Source: Saprospiraceae bacterium (GTDB taxonomy: Bacteria; Bacteroidota; Bacteroidia; Chitinophagales; Saprospiraceae). Taken from it: 64,000 nucleotides of DNA. A program made the position numbers and the translations under genes. Of this stretch, positions 46,525 to 55,131 are shown one piece after another (within the stretch, counting starts at the first letter, position 1; every line of letters starts with the position of its first letter). Under the pieces are notes generated by a model, which was given only the letters and a program-made list of their open reading frames with translations, searched no databases and had not been told where the DNA came from. Where the stretch lies: contig JADKGI010000001.1 of NCBI GenBank assembly GCA_016722285.1, positions 434,001 through 498,000 of the forward strand, in the 5' to 3' direction.

Positions 46525-47269
46525 TTTGACTCTGTGTAAAACAGGTACCGTAACGAGAACATTCAGAATAGTAGGAAACCCTGGAGTTAACTGTACTCAG
46601 ATAATTACGGTATCATCGACTTATAATTCATCAGTAGTATGGAATTTCCTTGGGTCATGGTTAGCGAGTCCTGGTTCGACCAGTGCTTCTTCAAAGAGAT
46701 GGAATGCATATACTCCTAATAAAATATGTGGAGTTCAGGCAAATGGTGGAAGTACTGATATAACAGATCCAAATGTCTATATAAACTATGGACTGAAAGT
46801 ACTTGAGACGACCAGTTGTGATGGACCGACAGAAACAGAATTGAGAAATGGTCGCCCACACTATGTACAGGGACCGTGTGATGTGATCGGAGTAAATACA
46901 ACGGTAGATCCATTCTACTTTGAGGACGGCGTATGTCGTAAGTGGGTAGTAACCTATACTTTCATGAACTGGTGTAACAACTATTGCGTCAGATTCAAGC
47001 AAGACTGGATATTCAGAGACGTGATAGCACCGGTTATCGAATGCGCACCACGAGCAATCTTCCAGCAGCAGGCGAACTGTACCACAGGTATCACGCTTAA
47101 GAAATCAGCGACAGACCTGGGTGGATGTACCGTAGCAGCACCGGCGATAAGTGCGTGGTTGAAGTGGGAAGTATTTGTAGATGCATGGGGAGACGGAACG
47201 TGGGATTATGCGTACAGTTCATTCAGAACAGTATGTACTACAGGAGATGGATTCTGTGATGTTACTTGA
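46451..47269 (+). CDS. Adhesin fragment 5
   Basis: A 272-residue piece (YKDVVNLTLCKTGTVTRTFR, GVCRKWVVTYTFMNWCNNYC, FKQDWIFRDVIAPVIECAPR). It ends at TGA 47267-47269, but the same frame continues after the stop with sensible sequence (NKLKYKSCRINTYEVSGTYR), so the stop is a point lesion or a compensated indel pair. Confidence 0.6.
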   Translation: MTFTGVPTAWSACGVPAVEYKDVVNLTLCKTGTVTRTFRIVGNPGVNCTQIITVSSTYNSSVVWNFLGSWLASPGSTSASSKRWNAYTPNKICGVQANGGSTDITDPNVYINYGLKVLETTSCDGPTETELRNGRPHYVQGPCDVIGVNTTVDPFYFEDGVCRKWVVTYTFMNWCNNYCVRFKQDWIFRDVIAPVIECAPRAIFQQQANCTTGITLKKSATDLGGCTVAAPAISAWLKWEVFVDAWGDGTWDYAYSSFRTVCTTGDGFCDVT

Positions 47270-47401
47270 TGGAGGAATAAGCTCAAGTACAAATCCTGCA
47301 GGATTAATACCTACGAAGTATCTGGCACCTACCGTACGGGAGCAGATGCGACGATCGACTTCAGATATCCTATCACAGGCAAGTACAGCACGCACAAAAT
47401 A

Positions 47402-47782
47402 TTGTGGAGAGTATATGACGGATGTCACAACTCAACACAGTGTGAAGAGGTAATCGAAGTAAAAGATCTGAAGCCACCAACCCCATACTGTATCCACCTG
47501 AGTACTGCACTGATGCAAGTACCAGTAGGAGCACCGGCTGGATCAGCACCGATGGTAGAGATCTGGGCTAGAGACTTTGACAGAGGATCAACTGACTTCT
47601 GTACAGATCAGCAAGACCTGAAGTTTACTTTCAACAACTGGTTGCCAAATGCAGACAGAATCAACAGTGAGCACTACTTTGATGCAGCGGGCAAAGGATA
47701 TGACATCACAGCGAGCAATACGATTAAGTATAATGCAGGAGAATACCAGAGATGGTTACCATCGCAAAGTCATCTTCGATGA
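47402..47782 (+). CDS. Adhesin fragment 6
   Basis: A 126-residue piece (WRVYDGCHNSTQCEEVIEVK, PTPYCIHLSTALMQVPVG, VEIWARDFDRGSTDFCTDQQ). Its frame is continuous with the sequence after the TGA at 47267. After about 47755 the true frame shifts to YHRKVIFDDLHKGK and then, near 47795, to fragment 7. Confidence 0.6.
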   Translation: MWRVYDGCHNSTQCEEVIEVKDLKPPTPYCIHLSTALMQVPVGAPAGSAPMVEIWARDFDRGSTDFCTDQQDLKFTFNNWLPNADRINSEHYFDAAGKGYDITASNTIKYNAGEYQRWLPSQSHLR

Positions 47783-48432
47783 TCTTCACAAAGGCAAATC
47801 TGCCTGGCGTGACGCTGAAAATGTCCGTAATCGACTGGAATAACAACGTAGATTACTGTTCCGTTGACTTGAGACTGGTATGTAATGATCCGATCAACTG
47901 TCCACCGGGATCAGCAACCCGGATAGCGGGCAATGTACATACAGAATCAGGTCAGGGTGTGATGAATGTAGATATCGTCACGACATCGAACCTGCCGGAA
48001 AACCCGACCATATACAGGACCGATAATAAGGGTAACTATGGACTTGAAATCTACACTGATACAGAGTTGAGTGCGCACAAGAATGATGATGTGATGAATG
48101 GCGTGAGCACATTGGATCTGGTGATGATCCAGCGGCATATATTGGGCATCGAACCGATCACAAGTCCGTATAAGCTCATCGCTGCCGATGCAAACCATGA
48201 CGGACAGGTGACCGCTTCCGATCTGACAGAGATCATTCAGCTCGTATTGGGGACGACAAAAGAATACCCGAATAACTATAGCTGGCGTTTCCCGATAGAG
48301 GATCAGGTGATGAGTGTGGATCGACCTTTCCCGTATCTGGAGAGCATGATAGCCCATACAGGGCCCGGAGATGGTAATTACAACTTTATAGCGGTGAAAA
48401 TAGGAGATGTGAGCGGCAATGCGGTAGTGTAA
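47752..48432 (+). CDS. Adhesin fragment 7 with dockerin-like domain
   Basis: A 226-residue piece. After LKMSVIDWNNNVDYCSVDLR and an Ig/CarboxypepD-like strand (RIAGNVHTESGQGVMNVDIV) it carries two dockerin-type F-hands: NDDVMNGVSTLDLVMIQRHI and DANHDGQVTASDLTEIIQLV, with the Ca-binding pattern clear in the second. Dockerin pairs in T9SS adhesins often sit just before the cell-surface sorting region. The frame ends at TAA 48430-48432, one lesion before fragment 8. Confidence 0.7.
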   Translation: MVTIAKSSSMIFTKANLPGVTLKMSVIDWNNNVDYCSVDLRLVCNDPINCPPGSATRIAGNVHTESGQGVMNVDIVTTSNLPENPTIYRTDNKGNYGLEIYTDTELSAHKNDDVMNGVSTLDLVMIQRHILGIEPITSPYKLIAADANHDGQVTASDLTEIIQLVLGTTKEYPNNYSWRFPIEDQVMSVDRPFPYLESMIAHTGPGDGNYNFIAVKIGDVSGNAVV

Positions 48433-49121
48433 TGAATCCGGTAGCAGAAGCACGAAGCAGTAAAGTGGTAGTACTGGGTATGGAAGACCAGGAACTGAAA
48501 GCAGGTGAAGAAGCGGAATTAGCTGTGATGGCCGGCAACTTCAGTGATATAGCGGGCTTCCAGTACACGATGAACCTGAAAGGGGCGAACTATGTAGGGA
48601 TCAGACCGGGAGCATTAGAGATGACGAGAGCCAATGTGGGATTAATTTCCAAAGATGAGGTGACGATGAGCTATGTGGGGAAGGAAGGAATCACATTAGG
48701 AGAAGGAACCGTACTATACACCATCATAGTGAAAGCAGACAGAGCAGTGAAAGTAAGCGAAATGTTATCTATCGGTTCGGCAGTAACACCAGCAGAATCT
48801 TACACAAGTGACTTTGCAGTAGGAAGAGTAAGCCTTGAAGTAAGAACAGCACCGGTTACCGCAATTGCATTGATGCAGAACGAGCCTAACCCGTTCAAGG
48901 GTCAGACGACGATTAGCTTCAACATGCCGAATGCTGCAGCTGCGACATTGAGCGTATATGATGTTACCGGTAAGGTAGTATCAGTGAGAAACATCCAGGC
49001 AAACAAAGGTTTGAACAGTGAAATTTTCACCAGAGAGCAATTGGGAGCAAGTGGTGTGATGTACTACACACTTAAGAGTGGTGACTTTACAGCTACTAAG
49101 AAAATGATTGTGATAGAGTAA
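48432..49121 (+). CDS. Adhesin fragment 8: cohesin-like domain and T9SS type A sorting domain
   Basis: A 229-residue piece without a signal peptide. Residues ~15-125 look like a cohesin-type beta-sandwich (ELKAGEEAELAVMAGNFSD, IAGFQYTMNLKGANYVG). Residues ~145-229 are a T9SS type A sorting domain: NEPNPFKGQTTISFNMP, LSVYDVTGKVVSV, ASGVMYYTLKSGDF, KKMIVIE. The domain requires an exported precursor, so it must belong to the upstream broken gene. Confidence 0.78.
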   Translation: MNPVAEARSSKVVVLGMEDQELKAGEEAELAVMAGNFSDIAGFQYTMNLKGANYVGIRPGALEMTRANVGLISKDEVTMSYVGKEGITLGEGTVLYTIIVKADRAVKVSEMLSIGSAVTPAESYTSDFAVGRVSLEVRTAPVTAIALMQNEPNPFKGQTTISFNMPNAAAATLSVYDVTGKVVSVRNIQANKGLNSEIFTREQLGASGVMYYTLKSGDFTATKKMIVIE

Positions 49122-49215
49122 ACGATGATTAATTGAATGAGGCGAAGCTGGTTGTGGGTTGGTTGATCGCCAACGCATGAACTGAACTTCTATTAATTTG
49201 ATTTTGTTGTTAAGC

Positions 49216-49683
49216 ATGAAATCAATCAAATTCAGTTTGAAAAAAATTCTTATCATTTTTACAGTATTTCTGTGTACAAAAACCCAAAGTCAGTCCATTT
49301 ATCTGGAATTACTGGGTAAGGGTGTGGTTAATTCTATCAATTATGAACATCACCTTAGTAAGAGAATATCAGGGTTTAATGCACAACTAGGGATAGGATT
49401 TGCTCCTTCATCTCTGGTAACAATTCCCGCCAGCATCAATTATGTATTTGGAAAAAGAAACCATCATCTTGAATTGGGTGCAGGATTGACCTATATTAAT
49501 GGTTATCTGTGGGTTGATGATGACAGGTTGGGGCCTGAAGTTGGAGTTCATTTGAATCTGCTGTACCGGTATCAGAAACCGGAGGGAAGATACTTCTATA
49601 AAGCCGGATTTACCCCATTCGTTGCTCGCGGTATTGGCACCTGGTTTGGAGTAGGCGTAGGATATTCCTTCAGAAGTATTTAA
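49216..49683 (+). CDS. Small outer-membrane barrel-like protein
   Basis: A 155-residue protein from ATG 49216 (signal SLKKILIIFTVFLCTKTQSQ). It has paired amphipathic strands (NSINYEHHLSKRISGFNAQL, HHLELGAGLTYINGYLW, GVHLNLLYRYQKPEGRYFY, GVGVGYSFRSI) and ends in an aromatic-containing strand as outer-membrane barrels do. It follows the T9SS adhesin by 94 bases. It is much shorter than PorP/SprF proteins that partner SprB. Confidence 0.75.
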   Translation: MKSIKFSLKKILIIFTVFLCTKTQSQSIYLELLGKGVVNSINYEHHLSKRISGFNAQLGIGFAPSSLVTIPASINYVFGKRNHHLELGAGLTYINGYLWVDDDRLGPEVGVHLNLLYRYQKPEGRYFYKAGFTPFVARGIGTWFGVGVGYSFRSI

Positions 49684-49727
49684 CCCGATGTTAGTAATTC
49701 AAAATATTATTTATATCATGAATTAGC

Positions 49728-51584
49728 TTACCAACCAATGCCATAATCCTCGCCATGATTGCTGGATCCACCCCAAAAGCTACCGTGTTCCCAGTCAAAG
49801 TATATCGCATTTATTGGACCACTTGTGCGATCCTGATAAGATAATGTATAACCCATACGGCTTAACTCTGTTCTCGACCAAGGGGGCATGGCATCATTGA
49901 GGGTAAGAGCACCGGGTTTCTTTTCATGATCACCAAAAGAAGAATACATCTGATATGTCTTAAAAGATGGAGCTTCACAAGCTTCCTGAACGGTCATACC
50001 AAACTCCACCATATTCAGGAAAAACTGAGTAAGCAACTGGTCCTGCTCGTCTCCTGCCTGCTTGGCGAATGCCAGGAATGGTTTGCCATTTTTTAAGGCC
50101 ATACTTGGGGTAAGGGTCACTCTGGGTCTTTTTCCCGGAACCAGGACATTATAGGGCCCGTCTTTTTCATTAAGAACAAATGATTGCATTCTTTGGCTGA
50201 GACCAATACCTGTTGTCCCTGCAATGCAAGCCGGGACCCAACCACCACTCGGCGTAAATGAAACAACCCATCCTTCTTTGTCAGCAGCGATCACAGAGGT
50301 GGTACCAGCTTGGAAATCTTCCAGGAATTTCTCATCAAGATATCCGGTCTCTGCTGCTGTATCTTTGACAGGCGTCAGATATGAAGCAAAAGGATTTTTC
50401 TTTCCGTCAAACTTATAAGGATCGCCCGGTCCGGCGTTTCGATCATTCTTTTCCCAGTTTATCAACTTGATTCTTTCTTTGGCATATGCTTTTGAAATGA
50501 GAGTCTGTATTGGTTCTGCCGGCTCAAAATCCGGATCTCCATAATAAAAATCGCGGTCGGCAAAGGCAAGGTTCATCGTTTGATACAAGGTATGGATATA
50601 TTTTGAGGTATTATAACCCATGGACTTTAAATCAAAATTTTCAAGCATATTCAATGTCTGTAACATTACCGGGCCTTGGGTCCATTGCTGAAGTTTATAG
50701 ACATCTATGCCTCTGTATGTGGTCATCAACGGCTCTTCTATCTTAACTTTCCATTTTGCGAGATCTGCCATCGTAATCAGTCCGCCTTGTTCCTGAGTTG
50801 ACCTGGCTATCTCTGCTGCAATATCACCCTTATAAAATCGGTCATAAGCTACCATAATAGCTTCTTTTCTTGATTTACCGCGACGAAGTGCATCAGATTC
50901 AGATTCTACAAGCTTGGTAAGGGTGGCCAGTAAATCTTTTTGTACAAAGATCTCACCACCAACGGGTGCTTCTCTGTTGGCGCCCGTATGAGTCAAAAAA
51001 ACCTTGGTAGAATAAGGCCATTTTTTTATTTCGTTTTTACTCCTCTCAATAGAATTGGCCGTTTGGGCTTCAATCGGGTAACCGGCTGCCATTTCCATTG
51101 CAGGAGCCAGGACTTCTTTGAGGCTCATCGTACCATATTCTGCCAATACTGTCAAGAGTCCACCGGCGGTACCGGGTGTTACTGCTGCGAGGGGCCCATA
51201 TTGCGGCGGGAATCTATCATATCCTTTAGATTTGTAATATTCCGGGGTGGCACCTGTTGGTGCTACACCAAGGCCATTGATAGCAATCACTTTTTTAGTA
51301 TTTGGGTTGTAAATAAGTCCCTGCAATTCACCGCCCCAGCTAAGAACGTCCCACATGGTACAGGCGGCAGCCAGCATCGCACATGATGCATCCACGGCAT
51401 TTCCGCCTTTGGCGAATATCATAGATCCGGCAGTTGCAGACAAAGGTTTTCCTGTGATGGCCATCCAATGTTTACCATGCAGTGGTGGTTTCTGGGTCTG
51501 TACCGGAAAGTTATTGAAGGACTGAGTGCTTACAGCCGTATAGCAAATGATAAATAGACTGGATAATAATATTCTTAACATCAC
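49728..51584 (-). CDS. Gamma-glutamyltransferase-family protein, secreted
   Basis: A 618-residue exported Ntn-hydrolase-fold protein (signal ILLSSLFIICYTAVSTQS). GGT strings include AKGGNAVDASCAMLAA, GPLAAVTPGTAGGLLTVLA, YRGIDVYKLQQWTQGPVML and GIGLSQRMQSFVL. The self-processing Thr of GGT normally lies in TTHxS; here the site reads AGTTSVIAADKEGWVVSFT, so the His is missing and autoprocessing or activity may differ. The C-terminal part keeps the family layout (RPRVTLTPSMALKNGKPFLA). Likely a periplasmic gamma-glutamyl or related acyl hydrolase; substrate uncertain. Confidence 0.85.
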   Translation of the reverse strand: MMLRILLSSLFIICYTAVSTQSFNNFPVQTQKPPLHGKHWMAITGKPLSATAGSMIFAKGGNAVDASCAMLAAACTMWDVLSWGGELQGLIYNPNTKKVIAINGLGVAPTGATPEYYKSKGYDRFPPQYGPLAAVTPGTAGGLLTVLAEYGTMSLKEVLAPAMEMAAGYPIEAQTANSIERSKNEIKKWPYSTKVFLTHTGANREAPVGGEIFVQKDLLATLTKLVESESDALRRGKSRKEAIMVAYDRFYKGDIAAEIARSTQEQGGLITMADLAKWKVKIEEPLMTTYRGIDVYKLQQWTQGPVMLQTLNMLENFDLKSMGYNTSKYIHTLYQTMNLAFADRDFYYGDPDFEPAEPIQTLISKAYAKERIKLINWEKNDRNAGPGDPYKFDGKKNPFASYLTPVKDTAAETGYLDEKFLEDFQAGTTSVIAADKEGWVVSFTPSGGWVPACIAGTTGIGLSQRMQSFVLNEKDGPYNVLVPGKRPRVTLTPSMALKNGKPFLAFAKQAGDEQDQLLTQFFLNMVEFGMTVQEACEAPSFKTYQMYSSFGDHEKKPGALTLNDAMPPWSRTELSRMGYTLSYQDRTSGPINAIYFDWEHGSFWGGSSNHGEDYGIGW

Positions 51585-51831
51585 TTAAATTTTGGTTAAA
51601 GATATAGGGAATTGATGAATTAGAAGGACCAAAATGAAATTTTATGCAACATATCTTTTAAACCAATACATCTTTTTGCCCGGGGATCATACTTTCAGTA
51701 TTTTACTTTTTATTCAGATATATAAATTATAATTTTTGGAGCAGACATGTGCTTATTTTCTATCTTTATCAAATTATTAAAGGCTTTACCTGATAAAAAT
51801 TATTAAAATCAGAGGAAATAAAAATAGAACA

Positions 51832-52281
51832 ATGATACTAAACACCATGCTTTCATTATTTACCAGAGACCTTTTGAAATTGAAAAAGGAAATTTCCGCG
51901 TATCAAGAAGAGAAAAATATGTGGCTTACTGCTTCGGATATTTCGAATTCAGGAGGAAATCTATGCCTGCATCTGATAGGAAATCTGAATGCATATATTG
52001 GTGTAGGTCTTGCAAACACATCTTATATCAGGCAACGGGATCAGGAGTTTTCAATGAAAGATATACCGCGCCAAGAGCTTTTACTTAGTATCGACGCAAC
52101 GATTCAAGTCGTGGAAATTGGCCTGAAACATCTGGATGAATCGCGTCTAAATGACCATTTTCCTGTTCTTATATGGGATGAGCCAAAAGATAATCTTTAT
52201 ACTTTGCTTCATTTGCTTACCCATCTGAATTATCACCTTGGGCAGATAAATTATCACAGAAGATTATTGGATCAAGGATAA
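51832..52281 (+). CDS. DinB-like (DUF1572) protein
   Basis: A 149-residue four-helix protein with His-rich helices (GGNLCLHLIGNLNAYIG and LLHLLTHLNYHLGQINYHRR) matching the DUF1572/DinB metal-binding pattern. Cytoplasmic, function unknown; the family includes bacillithiol-related transferases but no such specificity can be read here. Confidence 0.82.
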   Translation: MILNTMLSLFTRDLLKLKKEISAYQEEKNMWLTASDISNSGGNLCLHLIGNLNAYIGVGLANTSYIRQRDQEFSMKDIPRQELLLSIDATIQVVEIGLKHLDESRLNDHFPVLIWDEPKDNLYTLLHLLTHLNYHLGQINYHRRLLDQG

Positions 52282-52367
52282 AAATATTTTGCTGAAATGA
52301 ATAAGATTAACAAACTAAATTAATGTTAGCAATCAATTGTGTTCTTAAGTATAAAAAGTAGTGTAAT

Positions 52368-52965
52368 GTGCGAAGACTAAAATTGCAGATTCAAATGACT
52401 ATGGATGGTGTTATCTGTGGAAAAAAAAAGAAATGGACTGGATGAAATTTCTCTGGACAAACGATATCAATCAAGATGTTAAAGGCCTCGCAGCAACAAT
52501 TGACACCATATTACTGGGTATAAATCTAGCGCTGGGCTCTATTCCGTATTGGGCCAATATTGCTTCTGATCCCGAAAACGCTGAATACGAGGCAGGCATC
52601 ATATTTACTCAGACACCAAAGTAGTATTCTCGCAGACGCTTAAAGAATCAAAATGGAGTAACACAGTCATTGCCAAAGAAAAACTTGAAGATGTAATAAA
52701 ACATCTTAAAAATCAGGATGGCAAATGAGATTATTGCTTAAGGAGATGGAGAGTTTGTATTGTCGCTTATTAAGGCGAAGGTGATAGACGAGCTTCATTT
52801 ATTTATAAATCCTACTGAGATTGGATCAGGGGTGTCAATTTTCATAAAGTGACTGAAAAACAAAACTACTATTTACTGAATGCGACGTCATTTGAATGCG
52901 ACATAATTGCCTATAACCTGCTTATCAAATTGCCCAATTCTTATGGTTTTTTAGCCGGGCCGTAA
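52368..52965 (+). pseudogene. Dihydrofolate-reductase-family (RibD_C, YyaP-like) gene, multiply broken
   Basis: The frames carry pieces of a ~190-residue RibD C-terminal-like reductase in order: LKLQIQMTMDGVICG (from GTG 52368), MDWMKFLWTNDINQD, TIDTILLGINLALGSIPYWA, TPKVVFSQTLKESKWSNTVI, GEFVLSLIKAKVIDELHLFI, GSGVSIF and KQNYYLLNATSFECDIIAYN. At least four frame changes separate them, one at the A9 run 52421-52429, and an in-frame-looking stop at 52622-52624. The last codons reach into the convergent D-aminoacylase gene (from 52941). It is a decayed or mis-assembled gene. Confidence 0.75.
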
Positions 52966-54521
52966 ATAACTTTGCCCGCACGATTTTCAGTAAATGTTCC
53001 ATTATCTACTGTGATTGTGCCGTTTACAATAACATAAAGGATACCCTCTGGATATTGGTGGGGAGCTTCGTAAGTAGATTTATCTTTAACAGTTTTTGGA
53101 TCGAAGATGACCAGATCAGCAAAGTTACCTGCAGAAATAAATCCTCTGTTTTTTAACCCAAGTCTTAATGCTGGAAGTAGGGTCATTTTATGAATAGCTT
53201 CCTCAAGTGTTAATAATTTTCTCTCTCTGACATAGTGACCCAAAACTCTGGGGAAAGTGCCATAAGCTCTCGGGTGTGGGTGACCGTAGCCGGGAACTGA
53301 TAATCTTCCGTCTGATGCAATCATGGTTTTGGGATGTTTCATGATCCTGTCCACATCAGCATCATCTATGGCATGAAAAATAGCTCCTGCTCCGCCATTT
53401 ACTTCAGCTTCGATGATGAGATCAGCTCCATTTTCAGGAGTGGGCGCAATCTTTTTTATTCTGCACCAATCTTCAAGGGTTTTGCCCTCCAGATCCTTGT
53501 ACCAGTCCACTTTTCCAAACTGTATCCTTTTAAGGTCTCCCGAACCACGATCATTCATAATATTAAAGATTATTCCATTTTTGATGCTGTCCCTGAGTTC
53601 GGAATTATGAACCCGTTTTGTAAAATCTTCGCGACCTCCCTCTAGAGCCCATGAAGGTATAAGGACTGATAAACTTGTATAGCTGGCGGTATAGGGATAT
53701 TGATCTATCTGTATATCCAGTCCTGATCTGTTAGCTTCATCCACCAATTTAAGTGTCTCTACACTCTTGCCCCATGAAGGCTTGCCAATGGCTTTATGAT
53801 GCGTGAGGACGACAGGTATGTTTGCCTCTTTTCCGATCATTATAGCTTCCTTAACGGCATCGATTAACCCAAGGCCCTCTTCCCTAAGATGAGAAGTGTA
53901 AAAACCCCCATATCTGGCCGCTACTTTGGCTAACTCAATGACCTCGTCCACTTTTGAGAAAGTGCCAGGCAGGTATTTCAAGCCTGTAGAAAGTCCAAAG
54001 GCTCCTTCTTCCATAGCCTGGGCTACCTGACTTTTCATTTTATCAAGCTCTTCGGGTGTTGGCTCCCTGTTGTCGAGGTTCATTATATTTTTTCTGATCG
54101 TGTTGTGGCCGGCGAGAAAAGCCACATTCATGCCAAGTTGTTTTTTAGATATTTCCTCCAATTCTTCACCGAATGGCCATAAACTTCCGCCATCAGGTCC
54201 GCCTAATGCAAGTGTTACACCCTGTCTGACATGACTTTCGGCACCAGGCATCTGAAGAATAGGCTCGAGATGTGCATGAAGATCAATAAATCCGGGAGAT
54301 AAAGCCAGTTCGGTGGCATCAATTACTTTTGTTGCAGAGGATGTATTCAGCTTACCAATTGATATGATTTTCAATCCTTTAATGCCTAAGTCGCTGGTAT
54401 AAGGGGCGGAGCCTGACCCATCATATATACTTCCATTTAGGATAATAAGATCGTAATCCTGTGATATCAAAAGATTGGAGAAAGCAGATATCAGGAGAAT
54501 GAGTACTGTATTAAAGCGCAT
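52941..54521 (-). CDS. N-acyl-D-amino-acid deacylase-type amidohydrolase
   Basis: A 526-residue exported protein starting at ATG 54521 (signal VLILLISAFSNLLISQ); a start at 54536 adds five residues. It belongs to the amidohydrolase superfamily: metal motif DLHAHLE, a second site around VVLTHHKAIGKPSWGKS, and YPYTASYTSL, GAIFHAIDDADVDRIM and SDGRLSVPGYGHPHPRAYGT typical of D-aminoacylases. It would free amino acids from N-acyl-D forms in the periplasm. Confidence 0.9.
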   Translation of the reverse strand: MRFNTVLILLISAFSNLLISQDYDLIILNGSIYDGSGSAPYTSDLGIKGLKIISIGKLNTSSATKVIDATELALSPGFIDLHAHLEPILQMPGAESHVRQGVTLALGGPDGGSLWPFGEELEEISKKQLGMNVAFLAGHNTIRKNIMNLDNREPTPEELDKMKSQVAQAMEEGAFGLSTGLKYLPGTFSKVDEVIELAKVAARYGGFYTSHLREEGLGLIDAVKEAIMIGKEANIPVVLTHHKAIGKPSWGKSVETLKLVDEANRSGLDIQIDQYPYTASYTSLSVLIPSWALEGGREDFTKRVHNSELRDSIKNGIIFNIMNDRGSGDLKRIQFGKVDWYKDLEGKTLEDWCRIKKIAPTPENGADLIIEAEVNGGAGAIFHAIDDADVDRIMKHPKTMIASDGRLSVPGYGHPHPRAYGTFPRVLGHYVRERKLLTLEEAIHKMTLLPALRLGLKNRGFISAGNFADLVIFDPKTVKDKSTYEAPHQYPEGILYVIVNGTITVDNGTFTENRAGKVIYGPAKKP

Positions 54522-54750
54522 GATTTCAATGTTCATTTTAGATTCATATTTGTAAAATTAAAACAATTTTATTAGCAGAGAATAATATTTTTAAGAAAAC
54601 ATATAATATTTTTCCATAATTAATGAACAAATATCCATAATTAATACATCGATTCAAACCAGTTATTAAATGCTAGTCGGCATTATAAGAGAAATGCAGT
54701 AAATATTTAATAAATTCAATGGTGTTTATAGGATGATATAAAAATCCTGC

Positions 54751-54758
54751 TAATTTTG
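54751..54758 (+). promoter_or_regulatory. -7 promoter box for SemiSWEET-like gene
   Basis: TAATTTTG matches TAnnTTTG, 24 bases before ATG 54783. The symporter gene 40 bases behind the SemiSWEET gene probably shares this promoter. Confidence 0.45.
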
Positions 54759-54782
54759 GGAAACAATTAGATTTTTAACTTC

Positions 54783-55091
54783 ATGGAATTTATTGATGGC
54801 ATCCCGGCCTATATTTTTGAAACAGCAGGATTTATTGTAGGGCTGGGCGCCAATGTTGTGATTGCCATTCAGGTGTACAAAGAGTATAAATCTACCCAAC
54901 CCAGTAGTCTTTCCCTCGGTTATGTTGTAGGATGGGGCCTTATTTTTTTATTCTGGTTTTTATATGGAGTCAGGTTTGATGCGCTGGCTATCACTGTTTC
55001 CAATGCGCTCGCTTTCATAATTCAAAGTATTTTACTATGGGTAATTTCAAGGAAAAAACCTGCTGGAGAGAACAAAGATATTCTTCAGTAA
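54783..55091 (+). CDS. SemiSWEET/PQ-loop family membrane protein
   Basis: A 102-residue protein with three membrane helices (AGFIVGLGANVVIAIQVY, YVVGWGLIFLFWFLYGV, ALAFIIQSILLWVIS). It keeps the PQ-loop-like QVYKEYKSTQPSSLSLG, and its length suits a SemiSWEET, which dimerises to move small sugars. Substrate is not evident. It is 40 bases upstream of a dicarboxylate symporter. Confidence 0.8.
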   Translation: MEFIDGIPAYIFETAGFIVGLGANVVIAIQVYKEYKSTQPSSLSLGYVVGWGLIFLFWFLYGVRFDALAITVSNALAFIIQSILLWVISRKKPAGENKDILQ

Positions 55092-55131
55092 TTCAATATT
55101 TAATGTATTCATATTATTAAAAAATATAACC

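Larger units (their letters stand above)
41970..49121 (+). pseudogene. Giant T9SS-exported adhesin, broken by about nine frame lesions
   Basis: The fragments at 41970-49121 read as one ~2380-residue protein: signal peptide, SprB repeats, HYR-like/Cys-rich domains, dockerin-like pair, cohesin-like domain and T9SS type A sorting domain. Frame changes are seen at about 44333, 45381, 45424, 45735, 46386, 47755, 47795 and 48431, and an in-frame TGA (or a +1/-1 pair) at 47267. Between lesions the protein sequence is well conserved, so decay is either recent or an assembly artefact. The first 2.36 kb and the neighbouring adhesin are intact. An alternative, a mosaic of paralogues collapsed in assembly, is equally possible. 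Confidence 0.75.

Noticed and set aside
44331..48432. Programmed ribosomal frameshifting as the explanation of the adhesin breaks
   Set aside because: About nine changes in both directions without a common slippery site or downstream structure are not consistent with programmed shifting.
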